64,000 nt of DNA from an uncultured Gammaproteobacteria bacterium (GCA_913060975.1 CAJXVC010000005.1:186001-250000); one strand, 5' to 3'. Counted from the stretch's first letter, positions 14,516-24,173 are shown. Notes: generated from the sequence alone by a model not told the origin. Numbers and translations are program-made.

Positions 14516-14637
14516 ACAGGGGCCTAAATCCAGTGCAATCCAAACCAGAATGCCAGGCTAAGCTGAAGCCAAAACATACTATGCGCGTTGATAATCAGAT
14601 CACCAGGGTGAACAAACTTTAAAGCAAGGAAACCGCA

Positions 14638-14958
14638 ATGGCATGGACAATTCTCATCATCGCTGGTCTGTTGGAGATTTGCTGGGCGATCGGCCTGAAG
14701 TATACTGAGGGCTTTACTCGATTGTGGCCGAGCATTGGCACGGTGCTGGCAATTGTGATGAGTCTTTGGTTGCTAAGCATCGCCATGAAGACAATTCCAG
14801 TAGGCACTGCTTACAGCATTTGGGTAGGAGTCGGCGCGGTGGGCACCGTGGTGTTTGGCATACTCTTGTTCGGTGAAGCAGTGAATATGGCTCGATTGTT
14901 AAGCGTGCTACTTATCATCGTTGGTATCGTCGGCTTGCAGCTTTCATCCGCTAGTTGA
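14638..14958 (+). CDS. sugE: SMR-family guanidinium exporter (SugE/Gdx)
   Basis: 106 residues, four transmembrane helices, the full size of a small multidrug resistance subunit. The conserved glutamate is in helix 1 ([17 protein letters not shown]), and the Gdx-type signature [19 protein letters not shown] follows in helix 3. SugE/Gdx subunits export guanidinium in exchange for protons as dual-topology dimers. ATG 14638 after AAGGAAACCGCA. I saw no ykkC-type guanidine riboswitch in the 120 bp upstream. Confidence 0.92.
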   Translation: MAWTILIIAGLLEICWAIGLKYTEGFTRLWPSIGTVLAIVMSLWLLSIAMKTIPVGTAYSIWVGVGAVGTVVFGILLFGEAVNMARLLSVLLIIVGIVGLQLSSAS

Positions 14959-15022
14959 GTGAACCGGGCCGATCGCTTTCGCGGTACTTGCTTTAACACT
15001 TTCGCAGAATTTTCTTCGTGCT

Positions 15023-15110
15023 TTCTCTGGACTCTCTCTGGACTCTCTATGGGCTCCCTCTGGACCCTCTCTGAACTCTCACTGAACTCTCACTGAACTC
15101 TCTCTGGATT
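15023..15110. repeat. 11-bp tandem repeat, about eight units
   Basis: Degenerate units of the form CTCTCTGGACT or CTCACTGAACT, directly abutting, strictly 11 bp in period. Noncoding, between sugE and a convergent terminator. The period is close to one helical turn. Confidence 0.85.
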
Positions 15111-15136
15111 CTCTCCATTTCCTCAGTACAACGAAA

Positions 15137-15208
15137 AACGCCGGGATGATTGGCGAGCAGTCTGATCTACTGACTCATCGCTGGTAATCATCCCGGCGTT
15201 CTTTTTAT
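15137..15208. terminator. Bidirectional terminator between sugE and glcG-like gene
   Basis: 15-bp perfect stem AACGCCGGGATGATT / AATCATCCCGGCGTT (15137-15151 and 15186-15200) with T-rich sequence after the right arm and A-rich sequence before the left arm. It serves two converging genes. Confidence 0.8.
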
Positions 15209-15277
15209 TTCGTTCTTGCGTTTTTCATATTTGCGTTGTTTACCGCAACGCCTATCGCAAGACTTGTCTCAAAGTGA

Positions 15278-15748
15278 TTAGTCGCCAATCACAGCTGCGG
15301 CTGCCAAAGACACTTGCTCATCTTCGCTACCGGCTGCACCGCTGGCAGTAATCGCACCAATCTGTTCGCCATCGAGCATGACTGGCACGCCGCCGGCATA
15401 GTGAATGCCGCCTTCAATTTCTTCGATCTCACCGGCTTCCAGCAGTCGACCGTATTCACCAGAGAACAAACCAGTTTCGGTGACTACTTTGGCTTTGGCC
15501 AATGCAATGTCATAGGTTCGCGCAGAGGCGCCATCCATGCGATGTAACATGACAGGCAAGCCATTGTGATCAGCAATCACGATGGTGAGGTTCCAGCCGT
15601 TATCACGCGCTTCTTCCAGTGCTGCCGCCATGGCGCGTTCGGCCATTGCGTAATCCAGGATAGTGGAAGGCTCGTCTTGCGCCATTGATGGGCCGGACAG
15701 AGTCAGGCCGATAAGTAATAGTGTGCTTGTTAGGAAACGCTGTAACAT
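15278..15748 (-). CDS. Exported GlcG/HbpS-family heme-binding-like protein
   Basis: 156 residues from ATG 15748, chosen for its AGGAG site and the signal peptide (LQRFLTSTLLLIGLTLSG, cleavage after SMA). The remainder is a single GlcG/HbpS domain: AERAMAAALEEARDNGW, IVIADHNGLPVMLHRMDGA, GGVPVMLDGEQIGAITASGA. HbpS-type proteins bind heme or sense redox stress; GlcG members are found with glycolate oxidation genes. Neither partner is adjacent. Faces sugE across the bidirectional terminator. Confidence 0.87.
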   Translation of the reverse strand: MLQRFLTSTLLLIGLTLSGPSMAQDEPSTILDYAMAERAMAAALEEARDNGWNLTIVIADHNGLPVMLHRMDGASARTYDIALAKAKVVTETGLFSGEYGRLLEAGEIEEIEGGIHYAGGVPVMLDGEQIGAITASGAAGSEDEQVSLAAAAVIGD

Positions 15749-16007
15749 GAAAAGAACTCCTGTTGATGGTGGTGTTAAGTGATTATTCGCCATGTAAAAA
15801 CTGCCGTTGGCTACCGTAAAGCGATCTCCGGAGTTTAATTGTTGCTGAGTAACTAGCCAATGTATTTCCGCCGATATTCACCGTTGTGCAGACCAACCGA
15901 GGGCGTATTATTGGTTAGGGATCGCATCGGATGCGAGAATAGGGGTTTTATGCGACTATCGCCACACGATTCCCGAAAGCAGATGTAGAGGCGGGTGAGG
16001 TGTTTGC

Positions 16008-16253
16008 GTGAGTAACAACGACATTGATTGGGGAGACAGTCTCGACAATCTCCCAGACGTACGCGACGGCCTTAATAAAAAGGAGCGTATGATCATGTAC
16101 TGCCTGCAGCAAACTCAGGATGAGTTGGGTGGCCGCAATGTGCCGACCATCATGCTATACGGTCGTGTGATTGAGAAAATCGACATCAGTCAGGAGGAAT
16201 TCCAACTCATCCTTTCACGCTTGACTGGTTTGACCCGAAATACCGATATGTAG
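16008..16253 (+). CDS. Hypothetical small acidic protein
   Basis: 81 residues from GTG 16008, with GAGGTG upstream. Soluble, acidic N-terminus (SNNDIDWGDSLDNLPDVRD), then amphipathic helices ending in QEEFQLILSRLTGL. The pattern KERMIMYCLQQTQDELGGRNVPTIMLYGRV looks like a compact winged-helix or adaptor fold, but no family is recognised. It lies 83 bp upstream of a membrane-protein gene on the same strand. Confidence 0.6.
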   Translation: MSNNDIDWGDSLDNLPDVRDGLNKKERMIMYCLQQTQDELGGRNVPTIMLYGRVIEKIDISQEEFQLILSRLTGLTRNTDM

Positions 16254-16336
16254 AAGATGCGTCGCCAACAGCCGACATGGGCTCTTTGCCGACAATACTA
16301 CTGACAAAGACTAATTAGAAACCAGAGGGCTGCGAA

Positions 16337-17059
16337 TTGCCAGTCGACAGAATTTTCAAAGGTGCACTTGGGCTCGTAGTGTACTACCGCAAGGAACTCG
16401 CCAAGGCCTTGTTGTTTCCGGTTGGCGCTTACTTGCTTATCAACTATCTCTTGATCACCCCGGCTAATGCCGGAATCTCAATGATTGGCTCATTGATTAC
16501 CATGGCACTCCAATGTCTGATTGCCGTTACGGTGCATCGCATTGTGCTGATCGGCCCACAGGCGGTCGATATCTGGGGCCCAAAACGTTGGACTGCCAGA
16601 GACTCGCGGTTTCTATTACACATGATTGGATTGGTGTGCCTGATTACCGTTGCCTGCATGCCATTCGTATTATTGATTGCAGTCACTCCGGTGATTCCAA
16701 TTCTTGGCGCGATCTTTTGTTATGTCATGCTAACCATGCGACTGTCTTTGGTGTTTCCGGCCATTGCGCTGGAACGGGAATTTGGTTTCAAAGAAGCCTG
16801 GCATCTATCGGGTCGTTATCTGAAACAGATGTTCTTCACGGTCGCTATCGTGCCATTTGTCGTGATGTTGCCAGCCATTCCGTTGTCATTGCTGGTTTCA
16901 TTTAACCTGTCATTGGTCAGTGTGGTAACAACAATCTGGTCTATGCTTGCCACAGTAGTCATCGTCACTGCTTTGTCGGTTACCTATAAAGGCATCCTGG
17001 ATGCTGAGGCTGGCAAAGCTACGGCTGCACCGTCTGAGACTGGAGCGGACGACGAATAG
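16337..17059 (+). CDS. Multi-pass membrane protein (YciC-like)
   Basis: 240 residues from TTG 16337. About six hydrophobic segments; a cytoplasmic tail ends in an acidic stretch. The central sequence MRLSLVFPAIALEREFGFKEAWHLSGRYLKQ is typical of YciC/glycerophosphodiester-phosphodiesterase-type membrane domains of unknown function, in which this loop lies between two paired helices. Start codon uncertain because the TTG has only GAGGG far upstream. Confidence 0.65.
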   Translation: MPVDRIFKGALGLVVYYRKELAKALLFPVGAYLLINYLLITPANAGISMIGSLITMALQCLIAVTVHRIVLIGPQAVDIWGPKRWTARDSRFLLHMIGLVCLITVACMPFVLLIAVTPVIPILGAIFCYVMLTMRLSLVFPAIALEREFGFKEAWHLSGRYLKQMFFTVAIVPFVVMLPAIPLSLLVSFNLSLVSVVTTIWSMLATVVIVTALSVTYKGILDAEAGKATAAPSETGADDE

Positions 17060-17379
17060 GAAGCAGGGCCACAAACAGTGAAGCCTTACGTATATCAGAA
17101 AGAATAAAGGGGCTGCAGATTATCCTGACAATCCCTTCACCCACAGGTCCGCAACACTTTCGCCCACCGAAAACGATGAAGTCCTGATACTGCGATGTTT
17201 CCAACCTATCACGTTCTATCTTAATAACTTCGCATACCTCAGGGAATGCGACAGAATGTAGCAGCTACTCGCAATTATCTGCGACATTATGTCTCACTCG
17301 CGTATTACCCTGATTGTCTATACTGCGAGTAAGGTAAAGGTCTGTTCAATTGGAATGGACATTTGAGAGTGGTGGAAGC
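17060..17379. other. Intergenic, no feature recognised
   Basis: About 320 bp without a credible frame, RNA or terminator; presumably holds the promoter of the gene at 17380. Confidence 0.4.
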
Positions 17380-18531
17380 ATGAAAAAATCTCAGCTTTTT
17401 ACAGCATTTCTACTGTGTTCCAATCTGCTCTATCTGTACGCAGATTCGGGCGATTCCAAAACCATTGAAACTGGTCCGGTCGGTCAAGAAAGCGATGATT
17501 GGATCATGCCTCGTACCGAGTATGGTCAGCCAGACTTTCAGGGTACATGGCATTTCGGTTCACGTACGCCGATGCAAAGGCCAAGAGACCTGGGGAACAG
17601 ACAAAGTTATAGCCTGGACGAAGTAAGAGAGCTGGAGGCGGGCATGCGCGGCCGGTTGGATCAACTGGCAGCTGATGTAGACCCGGATCGTGGCGCACCG
17701 GAGGCAGGCGCCGTGATCAGGCAAGAAGCAGATGACAATTTCCTCGCCCACTATCTGGAACCCATCATAGTCCCTGTAGACGGCGAGTACCGCACGTCGG
17801 TTATCGTCGATCCGGAAAATGGCAAGTTGCCGTTGCGAGCGGGGTTTCGGGATTATAATGCCCGAGTTAGAGCATCGGGCTTAGGCGAAGCAGATGGGCC
17901 GGAGGGCCAACCTTTGAATGGTCGTTGCATCATGTTTGGTGCGGCTGTGCCTTCGCTTACACCCATTATGATGAATCCCAATCTAACGATTGTGCAGAAC
18001 AAAGACTATGTCGTGATTACGACAGAGATGGTTCATGACGCGCGTATCATTCCCCTCAACAAAACACACCGGGAAGTTGCTGTCCCGCGCTGGATGGGAG
18101 AGTCGGTGGCGCGTTGGGAAGGCGATACATTGGTTGTTCATACCAGGCATTTTCGACCGGAACAATCACATCCTATGTTTATAGCGATGTCTGACGAATT
18201 TGAATTACTCGAACGCTATCGCTTAACCAGCGACAATACGATTCGTTATGAGTTCACCGCTACAGACGACAAAGCCTACACCCAGCCGGTGACGGGAGTG
18301 CGGACTATCACTCGCAACAGGCCGAACGAACAGGTCTATGAATTTGCCTGTCACGAAGGCAATTACTCCATGGCAAGTATACTCCGTGGGGCAAGGACTC
18401 AAGAGCTTGAAGCGGAACTAAAAATGCTGTCTGATGATCTATCAGAAGATCACGGGGCTGAACAAGAAACCGAAATGATGCCTGAAAATCACCATGAAGG
18501 TCACCACGACGAAGTAGAGAGAATTTACTGA
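17380..18531 (+). CDS. Exported W-x-PDFQG-x-W family protein, paralog 1
   Basis: 383 residues from ATG 17380 (an upstream in-frame start at 17350 is disfavoured). Signal peptide MKKSQLFTAFLLCSNLLYLYA. Family landmarks in order: YGQPDFQGTWHF and MQRPRDLGNR, a GRCIMFGAAVP turn with cysteine, an IVQNKDYVVITTEMVHDARIIPL strand pair, ARWEGDTLVVHTRHF, and CHEGNYSMASILRGAR near the end. It is paralogous to genes at 38017 and 41560. This paralog alone has a histidine- and glutamate-rich tail (ENHHEGHHDEVE), possibly metal-binding. Function unknown. Confidence 0.82.
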   Translation: MKKSQLFTAFLLCSNLLYLYADSGDSKTIETGPVGQESDDWIMPRTEYGQPDFQGTWHFGSRTPMQRPRDLGNRQSYSLDEVRELEAGMRGRLDQLAADVDPDRGAPEAGAVIRQEADDNFLAHYLEPIIVPVDGEYRTSVIVDPENGKLPLRAGFRDYNARVRASGLGEADGPEGQPLNGRCIMFGAAVPSLTPIMMNPNLTIVQNKDYVVITTEMVHDARIIPLNKTHREVAVPRWMGESVARWEGDTLVVHTRHFRPEQSHPMFIAMSDEFELLERYRLTSDNTIRYEFTATDDKAYTQPVTGVRTITRNRPNEQVYEFACHEGNYSMASILRGARTQELEAELKMLSDDLSEDHGAEQETEMMPENHHEGHHDEVERIY

Positions 18532-18895
18532 GGCAGTTCATGGCTACTAAAGTGATATTTTCTGCGAGCCAATTTTTTTACAGCAGCTAAAGGCGTAGAG
18601 GGAAATTGCGAAAAAGGATTTCTACTGAGTGGAAAACAAAGGCTGGAATAAATAACGGGGCCAATAGTTTTCACCACTGACCCCGCTCTCTCCCGAAACA
18701 GAGTTTAGCGCAAGATTACTTTCTTGTTCTAGTATTTTCGTCCAATAATAAACGTGCTTCATGCCCCCTTATGGGGCGCTCTGCCAAGGCGCCATCAGGG
18801 AAAAATTATAACTCAGGAATGACTACATCCACGTCGACCCTCAGGTCGATTGAGCTTTTCTGACATCTAGCCTATTACGACCATTTCATTGCCGC
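18532..18895. other. Intergenic, weak hairpin only
   Basis: No gene. A weak inverted repeat (CGGGG at 18656 with CCCCG at 18681) lies between two converging genes and might serve as a terminator. Confidence 0.35.
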
Positions 18896-21394
18896 CTACT
18901 CATAGCGCAACACGGCCGCCGGTCGTACGCGTGCGCTGCGCAGGCTCTGCGAAAAAACTGCAGCGAAAGCTATGAGGCTGGAAAGACCGAGGCTGATTAT
19001 AAATGGCCAGGCGTCGATAGTGACATCAGCTGCAAACAAAGAGATATAGCCATTGGCCAGTACATAACCGAGCGGCCATGCCAAAGCATTGGCAATCAGA
19101 ATGGGTTTGGCAAAATCGAGTAACAACATACGCAGCAGGCGGCCACTGCTGGCACCCATGACTTTGCGAATGCCAACTTCTTTGCGGCGGATATTGGTAA
19201 TGAATGTAGCGTTACCTAACAGGCCAATGCTGGCAACAAAGAAACCAAAGATCGAAAGCGCGCCAATTGAGACGCTGATTGCGAGAAACAGGCCATAGCT
19301 CTGATAGAACAGATCATCGACAAATTCTCGTTGTAGCGGGATTTCCGGCATCAGAGTGCGCCAGGTATCTTCCAGATGCTGCACAGCTGCATTGAGCTGT
19401 GTGCGATCAATGCGCAGGATGACAGTACCTGCATCTTCTGGCCGCAGCAAATAGACGTTACCCTGTGAGCCAAATGTCGCGAAATCGATAAACTCGTATT
19501 TGCGCTCGCTCATGCCACCAATAATTGACATTTCTACCGTAAACTCTGTCGCCGTGGCAGGCGGTCCAACCTGCAAGAAGATCGAGTTGCCTGTCGCTTC
19601 GCTTGTGTTCGCCCAGCCCAAACTTTGCGCGGCGACGTCGTCGATGATGACTGCATAAGGGCCGCCATTGGCACTGAGCTGGTTGGCAGGGGGTAATAGG
19701 TCATTGGTTCGATCACGGGAAAATTCGCGACCAGCGATGATCGGTTGGTTCATCGTGTCGGCATAGTCGTAACCTATAACATGACGACTCAAATTATATT
19801 CCGTGGCATTGGTGTCTGGCGTCAAAGAGAACTCACTACTCGAGTTGCTGATCTCCCAGGGCTGATCGCTGGTGCGCGTGACCGACAGAATGGCTGGATG
19901 TTGGTTGAGCTGATTGATTAGCAGATCAGGGTCTACGGTATAGGAATCCGTATTGACCATAATCGCGAGTTTTACATCGCTGGTGTTGGCATCCAGTTGC
20001 TGAGTCATTGCCCGGTTTTGACTGAACATGACCACTGCCAGAATCATTAATGTTCCGGAAATGAAAAACTGCGTGCCCACCATCAGCGAACGCAAGCGCC
20101 CCGAGTAGCCTGTCGAGCCTTTGGGGCGCATCATCTGCACAAGAGGGATCCAGGCAGTGCGCATAGCCGGATAGCCGCCAGCAATCGCTACAATACAGAG
20201 CATGACGATGGCAATGGCACTCCACAGTGACAGATCCAGTAGCAAGCCGGGCTGCAAGCCGACAACACCGACTGCTTGCAACTGGGTCAGCGCGTAGCCG
20301 AGAAGCCCGAGTGTGATCACCAGCGCGATAAGCATGAAGATCAGGCTTTCATAGCAGTACTGCGCCAGCAACAAGCCGCGTCGTGAGCCAAGAATTTTCT
20401 GGATGCCGATTTCCTGGCTGCGCAGGGATAGCTGCGCAATAACCAGATTGGAATAGTTGAGACAGCCGATCAGTAATACCAGCGTTCCGGCAACGATCAA
20501 GATATCTGTCAGATTAAAACCACTGGTGATGAAGGCCATTTGCGTGGCGATCAATTCATTGATGGGTAATAGTTCGAAGGTTTGAATATCACGGTAATCT
20601 TCCGGCAAGGTGCTTTGCACAAAATCATCAAGTCGTTGATTGAACGAATCTCGATCGAAGTCCATGTCTTCGGGAATTTCCAGATAGACGAAGTGGGATT
20701 GGTTGCCCCAGCGATCTGCATCCGGGTCAGATCCACTGTTGATACGTTCTTGTCGCTGCGCTTGAAGTTGCAACTCCAGCGGTACATAGAGTTCGGTGCG
20801 GAAAAAAGCGATGGAGGATTCCAGGTGTGAAGGAAACTCCAGCGTCTTGGCGACGCCGGCGATCACGACATCCCAACGATTGTCGATCAGAAGCCGCTCG
20901 CCCACTACGTCCTTGCGGCCGAACAGCTTCATCGCGCCAGTTTCTGAAATCATGACGGAATTGGGTGGCAGTTGTTCACCGGCAGCAATTCCGTACAACG
21001 TCTCCAATGGGAAAATATCGAAAAAGCGCTCTTCAACAAATTTGCTGTCCAAAGCCATGGAGCGACCATCGACACTGACAGTCTGCGGAAAACCCGGGGT
21101 AGCTTGGGCTATGTTGGGAACTTCCGGAAAGGCGCTACGCAGGTAGCGCGCCGTTGGCTCATTGACGATTGGAAAACGGTCGGGCATCGGGCTGTCGCCA
21201 ACACTGCGAATCATGATGCTGAAGATACGGTCAGCATTCGGGAAGTCGCGGTCAAAGCTTTGCGAGTAGTTCGAGATCACCAGTGCCGAAACAAAACAGG
21301 TAAAACCAATCACCAGACTCAACATGCTGATGGCGGTGTGCAGTTTAAATCGGAAGAGGGCTTTGCAAGCCATTTTGGTCCAGTGCGCCAGCAT
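18896..21394 (-). CDS. MacB/FtsX-type ABC transporter permease
   Basis: 832 residues from ATG 21394, which has an AGGA site; the open frame continues upstream but overlaps the ATPase gene. Order: N-terminal TM helix after KALFRFKLHTAISMLSLVIG, a MacB-type periplasmic domain (about residues 55-270), three TM segments of the first FtsX domain (about 285-420), a second TM helix with a second periplasmic domain, and three C-terminal TM helices ending FSQSLRSARVRPAAVLRYE. RKEVGIRKVMGAS is the FtsX coupling helix. Its ATPase lies 10 bp upstream. Such two-FtsX permeases act as mechanotransmission ABC systems, often for peptide or lipoprotein export or antibiotic resistance; cargo unknown. Confidence 0.9.
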   Translation of the reverse strand: MLAHWTKMACKALFRFKLHTAISMLSLVIGFTCFVSALVISNYSQSFDRDFPNADRIFSIMIRSVGDSPMPDRFPIVNEPTARYLRSAFPEVPNIAQATPGFPQTVSVDGRSMALDSKFVEERFFDIFPLETLYGIAAGEQLPPNSVMISETGAMKLFGRKDVVGERLLIDNRWDVVIAGVAKTLEFPSHLESSIAFFRTELYVPLELQLQAQRQERINSGSDPDADRWGNQSHFVYLEIPEDMDFDRDSFNQRLDDFVQSTLPEDYRDIQTFELLPINELIATQMAFITSGFNLTDILIVAGTLVLLIGCLNYSNLVIAQLSLRSQEIGIQKILGSRRGLLLAQYCYESLIFMLIALVITLGLLGYALTQLQAVGVVGLQPGLLLDLSLWSAIAIVMLCIVAIAGGYPAMRTAWIPLVQMMRPKGSTGYSGRLRSLMVGTQFFISGTLMILAVVMFSQNRAMTQQLDANTSDVKLAIMVNTDSYTVDPDLLINQLNQHPAILSVTRTSDQPWEISNSSSEFSLTPDTNATEYNLSRHVIGYDYADTMNQPIIAGREFSRDRTNDLLPPANQLSANGGPYAVIIDDVAAQSLGWANTSEATGNSIFLQVGPPATATEFTVEMSIIGGMSERKYEFIDFATFGSQGNVYLLRPEDAGTVILRIDRTQLNAAVQHLEDTWRTLMPEIPLQREFVDDLFYQSYGLFLAISVSIGALSIFGFFVASIGLLGNATFITNIRRKEVGIRKVMGASSGRLLRMLLLDFAKPILIANALAWPLGYVLANGYISLFAADVTIDAWPFIISLGLSSLIAFAAVFSQSLRSARVRPAAVLRYE

Positions 21395-21404
21395 GGCAGT
21401 GTCC

Positions 21405-22136
21405 TCAGTCAGCGTTTGCGGTGTGAGCGGAATCTGCCGTGGCACCGACAACCGACAAATGGGCAGCGTTATCGGGTGTGACAATCTCGCCGTCGAGCAT
21501 ATTGATAATGCGGTCAGCTCGTTCACCGTGTTCGGGTGAATGGGTCACCATCATGATGGTGACGCCTTTGTCTTTGAGACGGCCAAGCATGTTCATGACA
21601 TCGTCGCCGTTCTTGGTGTCGAGATTGCCCGTGGGTTCGTCGGCGAGAATGAGTTTTGGGTCGCCAACTACAGAGCGGGCAACGGCAACACGTTGCTGTT
21701 GCCCGCCCGACAGTTCCTGAGGTTTGTGGTGAGCCCGGCTTTCCAGGCCGACCAGAGTAAGCGCTTCTTTGACACGACGTTGTCGTTGGGCTTTGCTATA
21801 GCCCAAATAGAGCAGGGGCAGATCGACATTCTCGGCTACTGACAAATCATCGATGAGATTGAAGTTCTGGAATATGAAACCGATGTTCTGTTTGCGAATC
21901 TCCACCAGATTGTTTTCAGACCGATGGCCAACCTCATCACCATCGAAGTAATAGTTGCCGCTACTGGGCTCATCGATCATGCCGACGACATTGAGAAGGG
22001 ACGACTTGCCACAGCCTGACGGCCCCATAACGGCGACAAACTCGCCTTTACCGATGTGCAGATTGATATTATTCAGCGCGGTAGTTTCCATATACGCCGT
22101 GCGATAGACCTTGCTCAGGTTTTCAAGTTTGATCAT
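21405..22136 (-). CDS. MacB/LolD-type ABC transporter ATP-binding protein
   Basis: 243 residues with every ABC ATPase motif: Walker A GPSGCGKSS (38-46), Q-loop Q90, signature LSGGQ (142-146), Walker B LILADEP (162-168), H-loop H199. The NLID and PSSGNYYFDGDEVG stretches place it in the LolD/MacB/FtsE branch. It is the first gene of a two-gene operon with the permease at 18896, 10 bp apart. The C-terminus carries a short alanine-rich tail. Confidence 0.95.
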   Translation of the reverse strand: MIKLENLSKVYRTAYMETTALNNINLHIGKGEFVAVMGPSGCGKSSLLNVVGMIDEPSSGNYYFDGDEVGHRSENNLVEIRKQNIGFIFQNFNLIDDLSVAENVDLPLLYLGYSKAQRQRRVKEALTLVGLESRAHHKPQELSGGQQQRVAVARSVVGDPKLILADEPTGNLDTKNGDDVMNMLGRLKDKGVTIMMVTHSPEHGERADRIINMLDGEIVTPDNAAHLSVVGATADSAHTANAD

Positions 22137-22317
22137 TGGTGTGCGCCCTTGTTCAGAGATTCTGCCGCCAAATACGCAGTCATTTTCAGGTTTAGACGCA
22201 GCAGGAGAGGAAGAGTTACTAAATTTGTACCTATAGCTGGGAATGGCCCATCTTGCAGCAAGCGCGCAGGGTGCAGGTTGTCAGCAAATTGCAAAATGAA
22301 TACGTTACACTGATGCT

Positions 22318-23247
22318 ATGAAACCGCTATTTCAACAGGGCTTAACGCCCCGGGCCGCCAGTGCCAATATGGGCTCGAGCTCCGACCTGGCGGAGTTTCT
22401 GCAGGAACACCCCAACCTCTTCGTCATCACTGGTGCGGGTATCAGTCAGGCATCCGGTATTCCGACCTATCGCGACGACGGCGGTGTCTGGCGCAGCAAT
22501 ATTCCGATTCATCATGCCGAATACATGCGCGACCCTGCCAAGCGGAAACGCTATTGGGCACGCAGTTTCGGTGGTTGGCCAAATGTACAACGCGCCGAAC
22601 CCAATCAGGCTCACCATGCTCTGGCAGGCCTGGAGGCGCTTGGCATCGTGTCGCTGCTGGTCACCCAGAATGTGGACCGCCTACATCAAAAGGCAGGGCA
22701 CAAGAAGGTAGTGGATCTGCATGGGCGTATGGATCAGGTATTGTGCATGGATTGCGGTGCGATCACGCCGCGGGATGAGATACAGGAGTGGCTGTGGCAA
22801 CACAATCCGCATCTTGCGAACATCAAGGCAGTTGTGGCGCCCGATGGCGATGCCGAGGTTCAGCAATCCATGATCGATCGCGTTATCACGCCTGACTGCC
22901 AGCGCTGCAGCGGATTATTGAAACCCCATGTGGTTTTCTATGGCAGTTCAGTGGAGAAGCATATCGTCACTGAGTTAATGGCCAATTTGCTGCAGGCCAG
23001 TGCCGTGCTGGTAGTTGGCTCGTCCCTCATGGTCTATTCAAGCTACCGATTCTGTAAGCTGGCCGCTGAACAGAACATCCCCATTGCTTGTATCAATCAG
23101 GGGCTGACCCGTGCCGATGAGCTGTTTGCTTTGAAGGTGAATGGCGAATGTGGTGCTGTGCTTGGCGACATACTGGACTCATTGCAGCAACAAAATCCCG
23201 AGTTCACGCCTTCTGTTTATGCGGCAGATTCTTTACCTGCCAGGTAA
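22318..23247 (+). CDS. Sir2-family NAD-dependent deacylase (SIRT4-like)
   Basis: 309 residues. NAD-binding GAGISQASGIPTYRDDGG starts at residue 39, TQNVDRLH is at 116-123, the catalytic histidine is H135 (DLHGRM), and zinc ligands are C143-C146 and C194-C197. The bulk and the TxxTQNVDRLHxxAG pattern are those of class II sirtuins, which remove acyl groups or ADP-ribosylate. Two ATG codons lie near the start: 22318 and an internal one at residue 18 that would begin just before the fold. Divergent from the ABC operon; cytoplasmic. Confidence 0.93.
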   Translation: MKPLFQQGLTPRAASANMGSSSDLAEFLQEHPNLFVITGAGISQASGIPTYRDDGGVWRSNIPIHHAEYMRDPAKRKRYWARSFGGWPNVQRAEPNQAHHALAGLEALGIVSLLVTQNVDRLHQKAGHKKVVDLHGRMDQVLCMDCGAITPRDEIQEWLWQHNPHLANIKAVVAPDGDAEVQQSMIDRVITPDCQRCSGLLKPHVVFYGSSVEKHIVTELMANLLQASAVLVVGSSLMVYSSYRFCKLAAEQNIPIACINQGLTRADELFALKVNGECGAVLGDILDSLQQQNPEFTPSVYAADSLPAR

Positions 23248-23338
23248 TTGAATCTGCAGATCTTCGCGGCACAATGCAATCAATGCCGTCATTCACTTGG
23301 CGAAGCAGCGCACTTGCAGAAAGAGCAGAGGATGCCCA

Positions 23339-23653
23339 ATGACTCTACGCAACACCTATCTGGTTCTGGCTATTGTTGGCGCTATTGCGCCCTATCTGTT
23401 TTTCGTCAACTTCGGGCTGACACAAGGACTCGACTTGATGGGGTTCTTGACCGCTCTGTTTGCAAACGGCGCCAGTGGTGGATTCACCGTCGATTTGCTG
23501 ATTAGCTCTGTCGTATTTTGGGTATTCATGATCAATCGCCAGAGCGGTCCAAAGCCCCATTGGTTCATCGTGCTTAACCTGACAATTGGCTTGTCATGTG
23601 CACTTCCTGCCTACCTCTGGGCTACAGCCGGACGGTCTGGGGAGCCAGTGTGA
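23339..23653 (+). CDS. DUF2834-family membrane protein
   Basis: 104 residues from ATG 23339 with AGAGG upstream; the longer frame from 23297 adds a basic, cysteine-containing stretch unlike the family. Three hydrophobic segments and the DUF2834 pattern (YLVLAIVGAIAPYLFFVNF, GFLTALFANGASGGFTVDLLISSVVFW). Function unknown. Downstream of the sirtuin gene by 91 bp on the same strand. Confidence 0.82.
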   Translation: MTLRNTYLVLAIVGAIAPYLFFVNFGLTQGLDLMGFLTALFANGASGGFTVDLLISSVVFWVFMINRQSGPKPHWFIVLNLTIGLSCALPAYLWATAGRSGEPV

Positions 23654-23876
23654 CAAAAAAATAGTTGACGCCGCTATTGACTGCAGCCCCCGGCAAGAGT
23701 ACTGTTGCGGCAGCTTGAAACTAAGCACGCTATTTATTTCACCACTTTTCGACATCCCTCCCAAAGATCTCGTTCTGCCGGCAAGTAAGTAAACGCCAAA
23801 TTTCCAGCACCATCCCCTGACTGATCGCTCAACATGCGACCGGCAGGTTGTAACTATTTCCGACAGGAGAATCTAA

Positions 23877-24086
23877 ATGTCAGATCGAGTAAAAGGAACC
23901 GTTAAGTGGTTCAATGAGAACAAAGGTTTTGGTTTTATTGCACAAGAAAATGGCCCGGACGTATTCGCCCATTTCAGCGGCATCAAAAGCGCAGGCTTTA
24001 AAACTCTGGCCGAAGGTCAAATGGTTGAATTCGCAGTTGTGAATGGCCAGAAAGGACCACAAGCTGAAGACATCGTTGCTGTTTAA
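23877..24086 (+). CDS. csp: CspA-family cold-shock protein
   Basis: 69 residues, a single OB-fold cold-shock domain. RNA-binding motifs RNP1 KGFGFI (16-21) and RNP2 DVFAHF (28-33; alanine replaces the usual valine). ATG 23877 follows CAGGAGAATCTAA. It acts as an RNA chaperone. The 223-bp gap upstream is long enough for a regulatory leader. A strong terminator follows. Confidence 0.96.
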   Translation: MSDRVKGTVKWFNENKGFGFIAQENGPDVFAHFSGIKSAGFKTLAEGQMVEFAVVNGQKGPQAEDIVAV

Positions 24087-24116
24087 ACTTCTAGTTTAAG
24101 CACAGCGCTAGTCGCG

Positions 24117-24148
24117 AAAAGGCAGGCCTTCGGGTCTGCCTTTTTTTA
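24117..24148 (+). terminator. Rho-independent terminator of csp
   Basis: AAAAGGCAG-GCC-TTCG-GGT-CTGCCTTTTTTT type hairpin: stem AGGCAGrCC with a stable TTCG tetraloop and a run of seven Ts. Confidence 0.92.
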
Positions 24149-24173
24149 TGCCCGCGATTTGAGAGTATCTGAT

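Noticed and set aside
14516-14637. Guanidine (ykkC-type) riboswitch upstream of sugE
   Set aside because: No ACGR-loop hairpins or ykkC core were seen in the leader; only a normal ribosome-binding site.
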